Assembly: GCF_900176335.1 (NCBI RefSeq)
Contig: NZ_FWXW01000003.1
Location: 124,001-188,000 of the forward strand
DNA: 64,000 nt
DNA from: Papillibacter cinnamivorans DSM 12816
GTDB taxonomy: Bacteria > Bacillota > Clostridia > Oscillospirales > Oscillospiraceae
Reading direction: 5' to 3'
In this document: one piece after another, positions 7,158-15,190 of the stretch
How the letters are laid out: the number at the start of each line of letters is the position of its first letter
How positions within the stretch are numbered: position 1 is the first letter of the stretch
Program-made: the position numbers and the translations under genes
The notes under the pieces: model-generated
The model's database searches: none
Told to the model about the DNA's origin: nothing
Seen by the model: the letters and a program-made list of their open reading frames with translations, nothing else

Positions 7158-7203
7158 ATTATACCTCCTAATGAATGTGATACGGGACTACAAGATATCT
7201 AAC

Positions 7204-7241
7204 TGTAACTATTGTAGTTATAGCTGTGGATTTTGTCAATA
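7204..7241 (-). promoter_or_regulatory. Promoter and operator-like dyad of the enoyl-CoA hydratase gene
   Basis: On the minus strand a TTGACA -35 box is separated by 17 bp from TACAAT. The perfect 6-3-6 inverted repeat at 7206-7220 covers the -10 box and matches the 15-bp core found before the Old Yellow Enzyme gene at 11 of 15 positions or better. Confidence 0.7.
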
Positions 7242-7360
7242 GTTTTTCACTCCCAATATAGGCGGAATTTTATATTATTCTCTGCTTTTTATTTGGGGAA
7301 AACTTGCGTTCCTCTCAGCTCTCTTTCCTAAATCCTTAGATTGGATTTTTAAATTCCAGG

Positions 7361-7400
7361 GAGGGGACAGGCCACATATATGCGGCCTGTCCCCTCTTTC
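7361..7400. terminator. Strong stem-loop in the spoIIID upstream gap
   Basis: GAGGGGACAGGCC (7361-7373) pairs with GGCCTGTCCCCTC (7384-7396), followed by TTTC. It sits in the 385-bp gap between divergent genes and ends nothing obvious. A CATATACAT box at 7498-7506 upstream of spoIIID faintly resembles a sporulation-sigma -10 element. Confidence 0.45.
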
Positions 7401-7542
7401 TCTGCTCCGTGCGCAATCCGTATCTTTCTCCTCCCGATAAAACCGCAACCATTTCGAAATACGCGGTCATTTTCATGACTAACTTACGCCCCGTACGCAT
7501 ATACATCGTAGTAACGATGAAAGGATACGGGGAGTGTTGTCA

Positions 7543-7791
7543 TTGAAAGGTAATATGGAAGAGCGCGCCTGTGAGCTGGCCGTTTACATCATAGAGAATC
7601 GGGCAACCGTCCGTGCGGCGGCAAAAAAATACGGCATCAGCAAGAGCACCGTACATAAAGACCTGTCCGAACGACTGCCCACGTTCAATCACACCCTCTA
7701 TCTGCAGGTCAAGGACATCCTGGAGGAAAACAAGGCCGAACGGCATATCCGGGGCGGCATTGCAACCCGCAGGAAATATAAAGGAGAATAA
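7543..7791 (+). CDS. spoIIID: Stage III sporulation transcriptional regulator SpoIIID
   Basis: An 82-residue DNA-binding protein that switches mother-cell gene expression during endospore formation. The TTG at 7543 (giving MKGNMEERA, the common start in clostridia) has GGGGAG 8 bases upstream; the ATG at 7555 is the alternative. Diagnostic stretches are YIIENRATVRAAAKKYGISK, STVHKDLSERLP and the basic C-terminal RHIRGGIATRRKYKGE. Length and motifs are full, so it should be functional. It stands alone here without other sporulation genes and marks the organism as a spore former. Confidence 0.93.
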   Translation: MKGNMEERACELAVYIIENRATVRAAAKKYGISKSTVHKDLSERLPTFNHTLYLQVKDILEENKAERHIRGGIATRRKYKGE

Positions 7792-7827
7792 CCGGCCTCT
7801 CCTTCGTTTCCGCAGTGTATTTTATGC

Positions 7828-7856
7828 TTGCATTTCCCCCTGCATTTGAATAAAAT
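7828..7856 (+). promoter_or_regulatory. Candidate promoter of azlCD
   Basis: TTGCAT (7828-7833), 17-bp spacer, TAAAAT (7851-7856). The ~130-nt leader contains a perfect hairpin, GCGGCGATA paired with TATCGCCGC near 7936-7963, of unknown role. Confidence 0.45.
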
Positions 7857-7990
7857 AGAGAAAACCGGCGGAGGGCGGCGGTTGGGAACCGCTTTATGCA
7901 AAAAGCCCGCCGGACCACTTCTTTCATTTCATCCCGCGGCGATAGCCTGTGTGTTATCGCCGCAGTTATTGTTGTCCGGAGGACCGTCTC

Positions 7991-8698
7991 ATGAACAAAA
8001 GCGTATGGAAAGCGGCGGCGGGCGTCACCGTGCCGGTACTGATCGGGTATCTCTTCATAGGGATTGCATTCGGGCTCATGCTGGAAGGCGCCGGCTACGG
8101 CGTTCTTTGGGCGTTTTTCATGAGCGTTTCCATCTACGCGGGTTCCGGCCAGTATATGGGAGTCAGCCTTCTGGCTTCGGGAGCGGCGCTTTCCCAGGTG
8201 GCGTTCCTGACGCTGATGATCAATTTCCGGCATCTGGTATACGGGCTTTCCATGCTGGACAAGTTCCGGGATATGGGCAGGCGGAAGCTCTACATGATCT
8301 TTTCCCTGACGGACGAGACTTACGCCCTTTTAAGTTCGGCCCGCGTTCCGGACGGAATGCGCTCCAGGGACTTCTTTTTTGCCATAGCGCTGCTGGATCA
8401 TTCCTACTGGGTCATCGGGTCGGTGATCGGGGGACTTGCCGGAGCCCTTCTGGGGTTCGACACCACGGGAGTGGAGTTTGCCATGACGGCGCTGTTTCTC
8501 GTCATCTGCACGGATCAGTGGCTCTCCTCCACCAATCACGTTCCCGCCGTCATCGGCGCGGGCTGCACGTTTGTATCCCTTCTCCTGGTAGGGCCGGGAA
8601 ATCTGCTTCTTCCCGCTCTGGGCGCCATGATCGTCCTTCTTCTGGGACTGCAGGGAAAGCTGGACAAAACGGACGAAAGGCAGGGAGAGGCCGTATGA
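7991..8698 (+). CDS. azlC: AzlC family branched-chain amino acid exporter subunit
   Basis: A 235-residue multi-spanning membrane protein, the large subunit of the AzlCD (YgaZH-type) exporter for branched-chain amino acids and analogues. The ATG at 7991 follows CCGGAGGA with normal spacing. Family features include AFGLMLEGAGYGVLWAFFMS, IYAGSGQYM, INFRHLVYGLSM and FSLTDETYAL. It overlaps azlD by ATGA, indicating translational coupling. Confidence 0.9.
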   Translation: MNKSVWKAAAGVTVPVLIGYLFIGIAFGLMLEGAGYGVLWAFFMSVSIYAGSGQYMGVSLLASGAALSQVAFLTLMINFRHLVYGLSMLDKFRDMGRRKLYMIFSLTDETYALLSSARVPDGMRSRDFFFAIALLDHSYWVIGSVIGGLAGALLGFDTTGVEFAMTALFLVICTDQWLSSTNHVPAVIGAGCTFVSLLLVGPGNLLLPALGAMIVLLLGLQGKLDKTDERQGEAV

Positions 8699-9030
8699 CG
8701 CTTTCAACCGGACAGGCTGTCGCCACCATCGCCGTAATGGCCGGAGTCACCTTTCTCACCCGTCTGCTGCCTTTTTTGCTTTTCGGGCGGGGCGAGCGGC
8801 CGCCCGCTATTATTTTATATCTGGGCCGGGTGCTGCCGCCGGCCGTCATCGCAATGCTGGTGGTCTACTGCCTGCGGAACGTATCCGTCGCGTCTTACCC
8901 TCACGGGATCCCGGAGCTGATCGCCTGCGCCGTGGTCGTGGGGCTGCACGTATGGAAGCGGAACAATCTTCTGAGCATTTTCAGCGGCACGGCGGTTTAT
9001 ATGATTCTGGTGCAGTTTGTTTTTCAATGA
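8695..9030 (+). CDS. azlD: AzlD family branched-chain amino acid exporter subunit
   Basis: A 111-residue protein with three to four membrane segments, the small partner of AzlC. The opening TLSTGQAVATIAVMAGVTFLTR-LPF and the VLPPAVIAMLVVYCL segment are typical. It starts at the ATG that overlaps the azlC stop (ATGA). Confidence 0.9.
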   Translation: MTLSTGQAVATIAVMAGVTFLTRLLPFLLFGRGERPPAIILYLGRVLPPAVIAMLVVYCLRNVSVASYPHGIPELIACAVVVGLHVWKRNNLLSIFSGTAVYMILVQFVFQ

Positions 9031-9039
9031 GCCTCATCC

Positions 9040-9384
9040 CCCTGCCCCCTTCCCCGGGGGAAGGGGGAATTTAGACCGTCAAAAAACTATGTTTTTCGAC
9101 GGGTACGGGGGAAGGACTGCGCCTTTGTGAAGGCGCGCAAAGTATGCCTTGCGGAAAATGAATTCCCGCAAGGCATTGGGATTTCATCTTTTTTGAATTT
9201 CGGTCACGGAGCGTAACACGAAATCCAAAAAGCTTTTCGCCGTTGGCAAAAAGGACGATGGGACTTTTTCGACAGGCTGCATTCTCCTTCCTCCTTCCCC
9301 GGGGGAGGGGGATGCTGAATTAAGCAGGGACGCAAAAAGCTCACGCTTTTTGCGTCCCCCTGTATTATTCTGGGAATCTACCGC
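9040..9384. repeat. Cluster of stem-loops in a gene-free gap
   Basis: Five inverted repeats lie within 320 bp: 9045-9067 (CCCCCTTCCCC/GGGGAAGGGGG), 9076-9102 (CCGTC-A5-C / G-T5-CGACGG), 9119-9137 (GCGCCTT/GAAGGCGC), 9144-9176 (ATGCCTTGCGG/CCGCAAGGCAT) and 9327-9358 (GGGACGCAAAAAGC/GCTTTTTGCGTCCC). No ORF is supported. The segment 9221-9258 is repeated near 15505. Confidence 0.65.
9221..9258. repeat. Dispersed repeat, copy 1
   Basis: CCAAAAAGCTTTTCGCCG followed by (T)TGGCAAAAAGGACGA matches 15505-15541 with about two differences. Both copies are preceded by CGGAGCGT a few bases upstream and both lie in gene-free gaps. Confidence 0.6.
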
Positions 9385-9975
9385 TCAGTCTTCTCCGATC
9401 TGTTTCAGAGGCGGGCCGGAAAAATGGTATACCCTGTCGGCCAGAAGACGGATGTCCTCCTCCTCGTGGGTCACCAGGATCACGGGAACGCCCGCGTTCC
9501 GGATGAGAGGATACAGGCGTTTTTTCAGTTCCTCGTCCATTCCCAGGAAGGGTTCGTCCAAAACCAGGAGACGTCCCCCATAAGCCAGCGCCCGGACCAG
9601 GGCAACTCGGCGGCGCATCCCGCCGGAGAGCTCCGCGGGATACCGCCCGGCCTCGTTTCCCAGCTCCACCCGCCGAAGCCATTCCAGGGCTTCCTTTTCT
9701 TCCAGCCCGGGGAGAATCGTCAGGTTCTGCAGGGCCGTCTTCCAGGGGAGCAGCCGGTCCTCCTGAAAAACCACGGCGCAGTCTCCGGGGGCAACGCCCT
9801 CCACTTTCCCGGCGTCAGGCTCCTGCAGGCCGACCAGAACCCGCAGGAGGGTCGTTTTTCCGCAGCCGGAGGGACCTTTCAGACAGGTAATCCCTTCCTC
9901 CGGCAGCCGAAGGGTAAAATCGGACAGGACCGGTTTGTCACCGAAACTCACAGAGACATTCCGAAATTCAATCAC
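9385..9975 (-). CDS. SsuB/TauB-type ABC transporter ATPase
   Basis: A 196-residue nucleotide-binding subunit of a nitrate/sulfonate/taurine-type importer. Walker A is GPSGCGKTT, the signature is LSGGMRRRVAL, Walker B is LLVLDEP and the switch His is in VTHEEED. It is somewhat short for the family (usually about 240-260), lacking part of the C-terminus. The GTG start at 9975 overlaps the permease stop (GTGA), so it is coupled as the last gene of the operon. The solute cannot be deduced. Confidence 0.85.
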   Translation of the reverse strand: MIEFRNVSVSFGDKPVLSDFTLRLPEEGITCLKGPSGCGKTTLLRVLVGLQEPDAGKVEGVAPGDCAVVFQEDRLLPWKTALQNLTILPGLEEKEALEWLRRVELGNEAGRYPAELSGGMRRRVALVRALAYGGRLLVLDEPFLGMDEELKKRLYPLIRNAGVPVILVTHEEEDIRLLADRVYHFSGPPLKQIGED

Positions 9976-10766
9976 AGGCCCCGCCTCCTTCCAACCCTGC
10001 CGCGGCTCATGCGGCCGAAGAGGCGGGTGAGCAGCGTCTCCAGGAGCAGGCTCAGGACGATCACCACGATGGTCCAGGCAAAGAGGGAGGGCGTCTCCAG
10101 GTATATCTTGGAGTAATACACCTGGGTGCCCACGGCGGCCTTGGGCAGGCAGAGAACCTCGGCGGCAATCCCCGCCTTCCAGGCAAGACCCATGGCGTTG
10201 ATGCAGCCACCTGCAATATAGGGGAGAACCGACGGCAGATATACGTCCCTCGCCGTTCTGAACCATCCGATCCGAAACACCCGGGCCATCTCCAGAAGGT
10301 TTCCGTCGGTTTCCCGAATTCCACGGACCGTGTTTTCCCAAACCACGGGGATCACCATGAGGACGGCGATGAAAACCGGGACCGTGTCGGTGCGGACCCA
10401 GAGCAAAATCAGAATGATGAAGGAGACCACGGGGGTGGCCCTCACCATCCGAATCACCGGGCCGATGAGATAGTCCGCCGGGGAAAGAAAGGCCGTCAGG
10501 CCGGCAAGCCCGATCCCCAGGACCGCGCCCAGCACAAAGCCCCGGAAAATGCGGTAGAGAGACTGAAGGGCGGCGTACCAAAAGGCCGGCTCCCGGCCCA
10601 GGGCAAGAAGCGTGCGCAGGACGGCGAGAGGGGTAGGAACCAGAAGTTCCTGCCCCACCGCGTACGCGCACAGCTGCCACAGGACGACCCAGAAGGCCGC
10701 CGCCGCCAGCCGCTTTAAAACCGCTTCAAGAGCGTATGTTTTTTTACTTCGTGTAATAGATTCCAT
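9972..10766 (-). CDS. SsuC/TauC-type ABC transporter permease
   Basis: A 264-residue integral membrane protein with about six segments and the EAA-type loop (RVFRIGWFRTARDVYLPSVLP). The ATG at 10766 (MESITRSKK) overlaps the upstream binding-protein gene by 23 bp; no strong ribosome site is seen, which fits translational coupling. It forms the pore with the ATPase encoded next. Confidence 0.85.
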   Translation of the reverse strand: MESITRSKKTYALEAVLKRLAAAAFWVVLWQLCAYAVGQELLVPTPLAVLRTLLALGREPAFWYAALQSLYRIFRGFVLGAVLGIGLAGLTAFLSPADYLIGPVIRMVRATPVVSFIILILLWVRTDTVPVFIAVLMVIPVVWENTVRGIRETDGNLLEMARVFRIGWFRTARDVYLPSVLPYIAGGCINAMGLAWKAGIAAEVLCLPKAAVGTQVYYSKIYLETPSLFAWTIVVIVLSLLLETLLTRLFGRMSRGRVGRRRGL

Positions 10767-11754
10767 CGTCAGGCAGGGTGCCGCCCACGGAGGCGGGATC
10801 GGCATCAAACAGGACCTGGAAGTAAGCATCCAGGCTGGTCTTCATGTCGTCGCCCGTTAAAAACACCAGGTTGCTGTCCGGAATGGCGGCGGCGGCAATG
10901 GCCTCGCTCCCCGTGATTCCATATTGATATATCAGCTTCGCCGCCTCGTCGGAATTCCCGGTCACATAGGAAATGGAATCGGAATACTCCGACAAAAAGG
11001 CCTCCAGAGCTTCCGGGTGCTCTTCGGCAAAGGTCTTTTGGACGACAATGCAGCCCTGGGTGAGAACGCCGCCGTCTTCACCCACCGCTTTTTCCCACTC
11101 ATCCGAGAGGTTCAGCGCGGCGCGGACGGAGCTGTTTTTCAGAAGGACGCCGGTGGCCGCAGGCACCGGAAGCATGGCGATCTCCGCGCCGCCGGAAGCC
11201 ATCAAGGCGGCCAGTTCCTCGCTGGCTTTATATTCAATCGTGACGTCGACGCCGGGTTCCAGGCCGTTTTTCCGGAGCAGATAGTTCAGAACGTATTCGG
11301 GATTGGAGCCCTGGCCGGTGGCATATATCGTCTTGCCCCGGAGGTCCTCCATGGAGTGCACGGTATCCCCGTTTTCCAGGATATACAAAACGCCCAGGGT
11401 GTTGACCGCGGCAATCTGCACCTTTCCCCCGGTCTTGTTATACAGCACAGCAGCAAGATTGGTGGGGACGGCGGCGATATCCAGCTCTCCGCTGATGATC
11501 TTTCCGGTGATTTGCTCGGGGGCGGTAGCCACCGTGAAATCGTACTCGTTGGCGGCGGTGCCGTCGTCATTCTTCTGCATCAGCTCCACGGCGCCCATTC
11601 CGGTAGGTCCCGCCAGCATGGCGATACTGACCTTTGTTTTTTCCACCGGGGTGGGGCTGGGGGTGGGCGTAGAGGCGGTCCCGCCGGCGCAGCCGGACAG
11701 GAGGCCGGCGGCTATAGACGCCGCTACGAGCAGATGCAACCATTTCTTCTTCAT
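10744..11754 (-). CDS. ABC transporter substrate-binding lipoprotein (SsuA/NMT1-like)
   Basis: A 336-residue extracellular lipoprotein. The signal peptide ends in the lipobox LLSGC and is followed by a Thr/Pro/Ser linker. The mature domain has a periplasmic-binding type 2 pattern (IAAVPTNLAAVLYNK, GKTIYATGQGSNPEYVL, EIAMLPVPAATGVLL). It is the first gene of a three-gene importer on the minus strand. It may carry sulfonates, nitrate, bicarbonate or a pyrimidine precursor; the sequence does not decide. The Crp-type gene immediately upstream may control it. Confidence 0.85.
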   Translation of the reverse strand: MKKKWLHLLVAASIAAGLLSGCAGGTASTPTPSPTPVEKTKVSIAMLAGPTGMGAVELMQKNDDGTAANEYDFTVATAPEQITGKIISGELDIAAVPTNLAAVLYNKTGGKVQIAAVNTLGVLYILENGDTVHSMEDLRGKTIYATGQGSNPEYVLNYLLRKNGLEPGVDVTIEYKASEELAALMASGGAEIAMLPVPAATGVLLKNSSVRAALNLSDEWEKAVGEDGGVLTQGCIVVQKTFAEEHPEALEAFLSEYSDSISYVTGNSDEAAKLIYQYGITGSEAIAAAAIPDSNLVFLTGDDMKTSLDAYFQVLFDADPASVGGTLPDDGIYYTK

Positions 11755-11815
11755 TTGACAGTCTCCTTTTTCATTCTATAGGTAGCTCCGTTCCGCCCGC
11801 CTGAGGCGGGCGAAA

Positions 11816-12508
11816 TCACAGATTGCGGAGCGCTTCCACATCGGAAATATAGATGGTCCTTCCCTCCTGCCGGATGAGGCCCGCCTCCTCCAGCTCGCGA
11901 AAGGCCCGGTACAAAGACGCCCGGCCCAGATCCAATGATTCCGCCAGAGCGGTCACACTGCGGTTGAGCCGTATCTCCGCCGTTCCTCGGACCTGCTCCG
12001 TGCCCCCCGCAAGAAAAAACGCCAGTTTCCCCGCCGCATTCCCCGCGGCCAGACCTTCGATCCTGTCATTGAGAAACCGGATCCTGCCGGACAGAAAGCA
12101 CATATAGTTGGTCACAATCCGAAAATCTTCCTGCATGAGGTCCGACACGAGTTCCTGCGGGAAAAAGACTATCCTGGTCAGCTCCCGGGCGGAGAGCACC
12201 GTGACATACCGTTCCGTCTCGTTGAACAGGGCGGCGGCGCCGAAAAGGCTCCCCGTTTCCAGGATGCTGAGCATCAGGCCCCGGCCGTCCTCGCCGCCCT
12301 TGTGCACCTCCACGGAGCCCCGAAGCAGAACCCCCAGGCTTTTCCGGAAGTGCGTCCTGTCGTATATCACTTCGCCCTTTTGGAACACGCCGATACGGCA
12401 CCTTGCATCCTCCGCGGCCCGCTTCACCCGCTCGGGAGAAACGCCGGAGAACAGAAAGGTGCCCTTCAGCAATTCCAGATCCGCTTCTGTCCATTGATTC
12501 AGTTTCAT
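11816..12508 (-). CDS. Crp/Fnr-family transcriptional regulator
   Basis: A 230-residue regulator with an N-terminal cyclic-nucleotide-binding-type beta barrel (about 20-135, including GEVIYDRTHFRKSLGVLLRG and GSLFGAAALFN) and a C-terminal winged helix (TALAESLDLGRASLYRAFRE). It lacks an N-terminal four-cysteine cluster, so it is not a classic Fnr. The start at 12508 (MKLNQWTE) has TGAGG 6-7 bases upstream; the ATG at 12520 is an alternative. It is followed by the ABC importer operon on the same strand, suggesting local control. Confidence 0.85.
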   Translation of the reverse strand: MKLNQWTEADLELLKGTFLFSGVSPERVKRAAEDARCRIGVFQKGEVIYDRTHFRKSLGVLLRGSVEVHKGGEDGRGLMLSILETGSLFGAAALFNETERYVTVLSARELTRIVFFPQELVSDLMQEDFRIVTNYMCFLSGRIRFLNDRIEGLAAGNAAGKLAFFLAGGTEQVRGTAEIRLNRSVTALAESLDLGRASLYRAFRELEEAGLIRQEGRTIYISDVEALRNL

Positions 12509-12544
12509 AATTTGCCTCATTATTGTCTCATATGATACATTTAT

Positions 12545-12573
12545 ATTATACTTACTTCTACTTCCGCTGTCAA
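12545..12573 (-). promoter_or_regulatory. Consensus promoter of the Crp-family gene
   Basis: TTGACA (12568-12573 on the minus strand), 17-bp spacer, TATAAT (12545-12550). Confidence 0.85.
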
Positions 12574-12640
12574 TCCGTCAAGCCTGATAATTTTCCGCAT
12601 TTGAGTTTCTTAATTAAAAATAAAATCGATCTTACAGCAC

Positions 12641-12669
12641 TTGTAGAACCGGACGGGCTTGTATATACT
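12641..12669 (+). promoter_or_regulatory. Candidate promoter of the LCP gene
   Basis: TTGTAG (12641-12646), 17-bp spacer, TATACT (12664-12669), divergent from the Crp-family promoter. Confidence 0.5.
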
Positions 12670-12712
12670 AGGAGTTGTCGCACAAGGGGGCGCGGAAGGA
12701 GAGTATCATGAC

Positions 12713-13675
12713 ATGGCAAACGGGAGACGGCAGAAAAAAAGGCGGGCAAGACGATGGCTTCTTCTGATCCCTGTCTGTATCATTGTTGTGTGCGTCATCG
12801 CATTTCAGCTGCTGGTGAGGGCTCCGGAAACACCGCCGGATCTGACGTCCATCTCGGTGACGGATAACCCGGAAACCAGCGTTACGGAAGTCCCGGCATT
12901 GCGCAAGAGCAACTTTTACACCTTTCTGCTGTGCGGCACGGACGACGGAAACGGGGGCACCGATACCATCATGGTAGCCTCCTACGACACAAAAAACCAG
13001 GAGGTCAACGTCGTCAGCGTCCCCCGGGACACCCTCGTGGATGTCAGCTGGGACACGAAAAAGATCAACAGCACGTATAATTACGGAGGCACGGAGCTTT
13101 TAAAGCAGGAGCTGTCCCGCATCCTGGGTTTCACGCCGGACTTCACCATCAAGGTGGATCTGCAGGGATTCGTGGATATTGTGGACAAGGTGGGGGGCGT
13201 GGACTTCTATGTGCCAACGGACATGTCCTGGCCCGATCCCTACATCGATTTAAAGGAAGGGCAGCAGACCCTGGACGGCGAGCACGCCCTGATGCTGGTT
13301 CGGATGCGGCACTGCTACGCAACGCAGGACCTGGGCAGGATCGAAACCCAGCAGGCCTTCCTCAAGGCACTGGTGCAGCAGACGCTTAAAATTTCCAACG
13401 CCACCAAAATCGCGGAATTCGCCCAAATCTTTAAGGATTACGTAACCACGGATCTCTCCGCCGGGAACCTCATCTGGTTCGGGAAAGAGGCTCTGGGCCT
13501 GGACATGGACAACGTGCACTTTTATACTCTCCCGGGAGACGGCTCGGGATACTACAACGGAATCTCCTATTTTATTCTGGAGCCGGAGAAAACCCTCGCC
13601 CTGGTGAACCGCACCGTCAATCCCTTCACGGCGGATATCCCAGAGGACCAGATCCATATATTTACCGGGGAATAG
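12713..13675 (+). CDS. LytR-CpsA-Psr (LCP) family wall polymer transferase
   Basis: A 320-residue membrane protein that would attach teichoic acid-like or capsular polymers to peptidoglycan. A basic N-terminus is followed by a membrane segment at 15-35. The LCP domain (about 70-230) shows TDTIMVASYD, VVSVPRDTLVD with the conserved Arg, INSTYNYGG, VDKVGGVDF, LDGEHALMLVRMRH and DLGRIETQQAFL. The start at 12713 follows AAGGAGAG by 9 bases. It is monocistronic, ended by the large hairpin at 13717-13761. Confidence 0.9.
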   Translation: MANGRRQKKRRARRWLLLIPVCIIVVCVIAFQLLVRAPETPPDLTSISVTDNPETSVTEVPALRKSNFYTFLLCGTDDGNGGTDTIMVASYDTKNQEVNVVSVPRDTLVDVSWDTKKINSTYNYGGTELLKQELSRILGFTPDFTIKVDLQGFVDIVDKVGGVDFYVPTDMSWPDPYIDLKEGQQTLDGEHALMLVRMRHCYATQDLGRIETQQAFLKALVQQTLKISNATKIAEFAQIFKDYVTTDLSAGNLIWFGKEALGLDMDNVHFYTLPGDGSGYYNGISYFILEPEKTLALVNRTVNPFTADIPEDQIHIFTGE

Positions 13676-13716
13676 AAAATTCAATCATCCCCCTTCTTCG
13701 GGGAAGAGGAAAAGAT

Positions 13717-13761
13717 ATGGCGGGGAATATGAAAAACTGTGTTTTTCATATTCCCCGCCAT
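13717..13761. terminator. Large perfect stem-loop between convergent genes
   Basis: Positions 13717-13737 pair with 13741-13761 over 21 bp with a three-base loop. It lies between the LCP gene and the convergent kinase gene and probably terminates both. The AAAAAC-TGT-GTTTTT tip resembles the stem-loop at 9076-9102. Confidence 0.65.
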
Positions 13762-13804
13762 TAAAATTCAGACGCAGCCGGGATTGGCGGCCACTCGCCG
13801 GGGG

Positions 13805-15190
13805 TTATTCCTCGTCAAAATAAATGCTGCCGCCGATAAACTCCCGGAGAATGGAATTAAAGGGGATCTTCGAGCAGTCCATGTTCTGGAAGAAATCTAA
13901 AAGATTCATGAGGCGGTCCCGGGTGTCCCGGAAGGGACTGTCGTCGGGGATCTGCTTCAGGGAGTCCTCCGCGAAGGGGCGCAGCGCGTGCATTTCGTAA
14001 AGCAGGCTGGAATTGAAGACCACATCGGATTCTTCGGCAAATCTGAAAATCGATTTGCGCTCTCCGGCGCGGACCGCATCCCACTGGCGAATGGTCTCCT
14101 CAGGGCTCGTGCCCCTGTAACGCACGCTTCTGACCATTCTGCGCAGGAGCCTTACCTCGGTGGTGGGAACGCGGTTCATGAGGTCCACATTCAGTTCAAA
14201 CAGCGAACCCAGATAAATCTTAAAGAGATTATATCTGCCGATGGCGGGCAGCAGTTCGGGATTGAGGGCGTGAATCCCCTCGATGAGCAGAATTTCCGAA
14301 GGTCCCATGCTCAGGGGCCGGGTCTTTTCCATGCGGGTGCCGGTCACAAAATCAAACAGCGGCGTCTCCACCGTCTCTCCGCCGATGAGCTCCGTTACCT
14401 GCCGCTGCAGAAGTTTTAGATCCAGAGCATGAAGGCTCTCAAAGTCATAGGATCCGTCCTTGCGACGGGGCGTCATGTTCCGGTTGAGAAAGTAATTGTC
14501 CAGGGAAAGCGGAATGGGCCGAAGGCCGTTCACCCGCAGCTGGGCGGAAAGCCGCTGGGCAAAGGTGGTCTTTCCGGAGGAGGAGGGACCCGTAATGAGC
14601 ACCACCCGGACGGACCGGCGCTCCTTGAGGATCGTGTCGGCGATATCGGAAATCTCCTTTTCCTGCAGCGCTTCCGCGATGCTGATGAGTTCCAGGCTGC
14701 GCCCCGATTCAATATAGGCGTTTACATCGGGCACCAGCTCGATCCCGATGTTGCTGAGCCATTTCTGGGTCTTGTCATAGGCGGAGGACAGCCGTTCCGG
14801 AAGAAGCAGGTTCTTTTCCTCTCCGGAGGCCGCGAAATCCACGATGAAGCCGGGAAAAAACGGCAGCACCGAAAAGGGTTCCGCCCTGGAGGCATGGGTA
14901 TCGGCGGGATACAACACTTTTACCACCGTTTCTCCCATTCTGTAATGGTAATACCCGTCTTTTCTGCAAAGGAATTCGATGGGCTCGTCGTTTTTCACCC
15001 ATTCCCGGAGGCATACGCCGATTTTTCGCACTTCCCGCTCCGACAGGGCCGACTTATCCAGGCGACAGAACACCCCGTCCTTGATGGAATAAGCGGTCTT
15101 CAGCGTCTCACCGGGGAAGAGGTCCTGCACCGTTTTAATAAGCCCCAGCTTGACCGTCTGCCGTTCTTTAAACAAATGCGTTTCCAGCAT
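13805..15190 (-). CDS. Uridine kinase-like nucleoside kinase with N-terminal extension
   Basis: A 461-residue protein. The C-terminal ~250 residues form a P-loop kinase of the uridine kinase/phosphoribulokinase type: GPSSSGKTTFAQRL, PLSLDNYFLNR, SYDFESLHALD, LLIEGIHALNPELL. The N-terminal ~200 residues resemble the threonyl-tRNA synthetase-type extension seen in Firmicute nucleoside kinases, but it is shorter than in the usual ~550-residue members. The start at 15190 has AAAGGAG 6-7 bases upstream. Substrate specificity is uncertain. Confidence 0.85.
   Translation of the reverse strand: MLETHLFKERQTVKLGLIKTVQDLFPGETLKTAYSIKDGVFCRLDKSALSEREVRKIGVCLREWVKNDEPIEFLCRKDGYYHYRMGETVVKVLYPADTHASRAEPFSVLPFFPGFIVDFAASGEEKNLLLPERLSSAYDKTQKWLSNIGIELVPDVNAYIESGRSLELISIAEALQEKEISDIADTILKERRSVRVVLITGPSSSGKTTFAQRLSAQLRVNGLRPIPLSLDNYFLNRNMTPRRKDGSYDFESLHALDLKLLQRQVTELIGGETVETPLFDFVTGTRMEKTRPLSMGPSEILLIEGIHALNPELLPAIGRYNLFKIYLGSLFELNVDLMNRVPTTEVRLLRRMVRSVRYRGTSPEETIRQWDAVRAGERKSIFRFAEESDVVFNSSLLYEMHALRPFAEDSLKQIPDDSPFRDTRDRLMNLLDFFQNMDCSKIPFNSILREFIGGSIYFDEE

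Noticed and set aside
7860-7990. T-box or amino acid riboswitch before azlCD
   Set aside because: There is a clear hairpin but no T-box sequence, specifier loop or antiterminator features.
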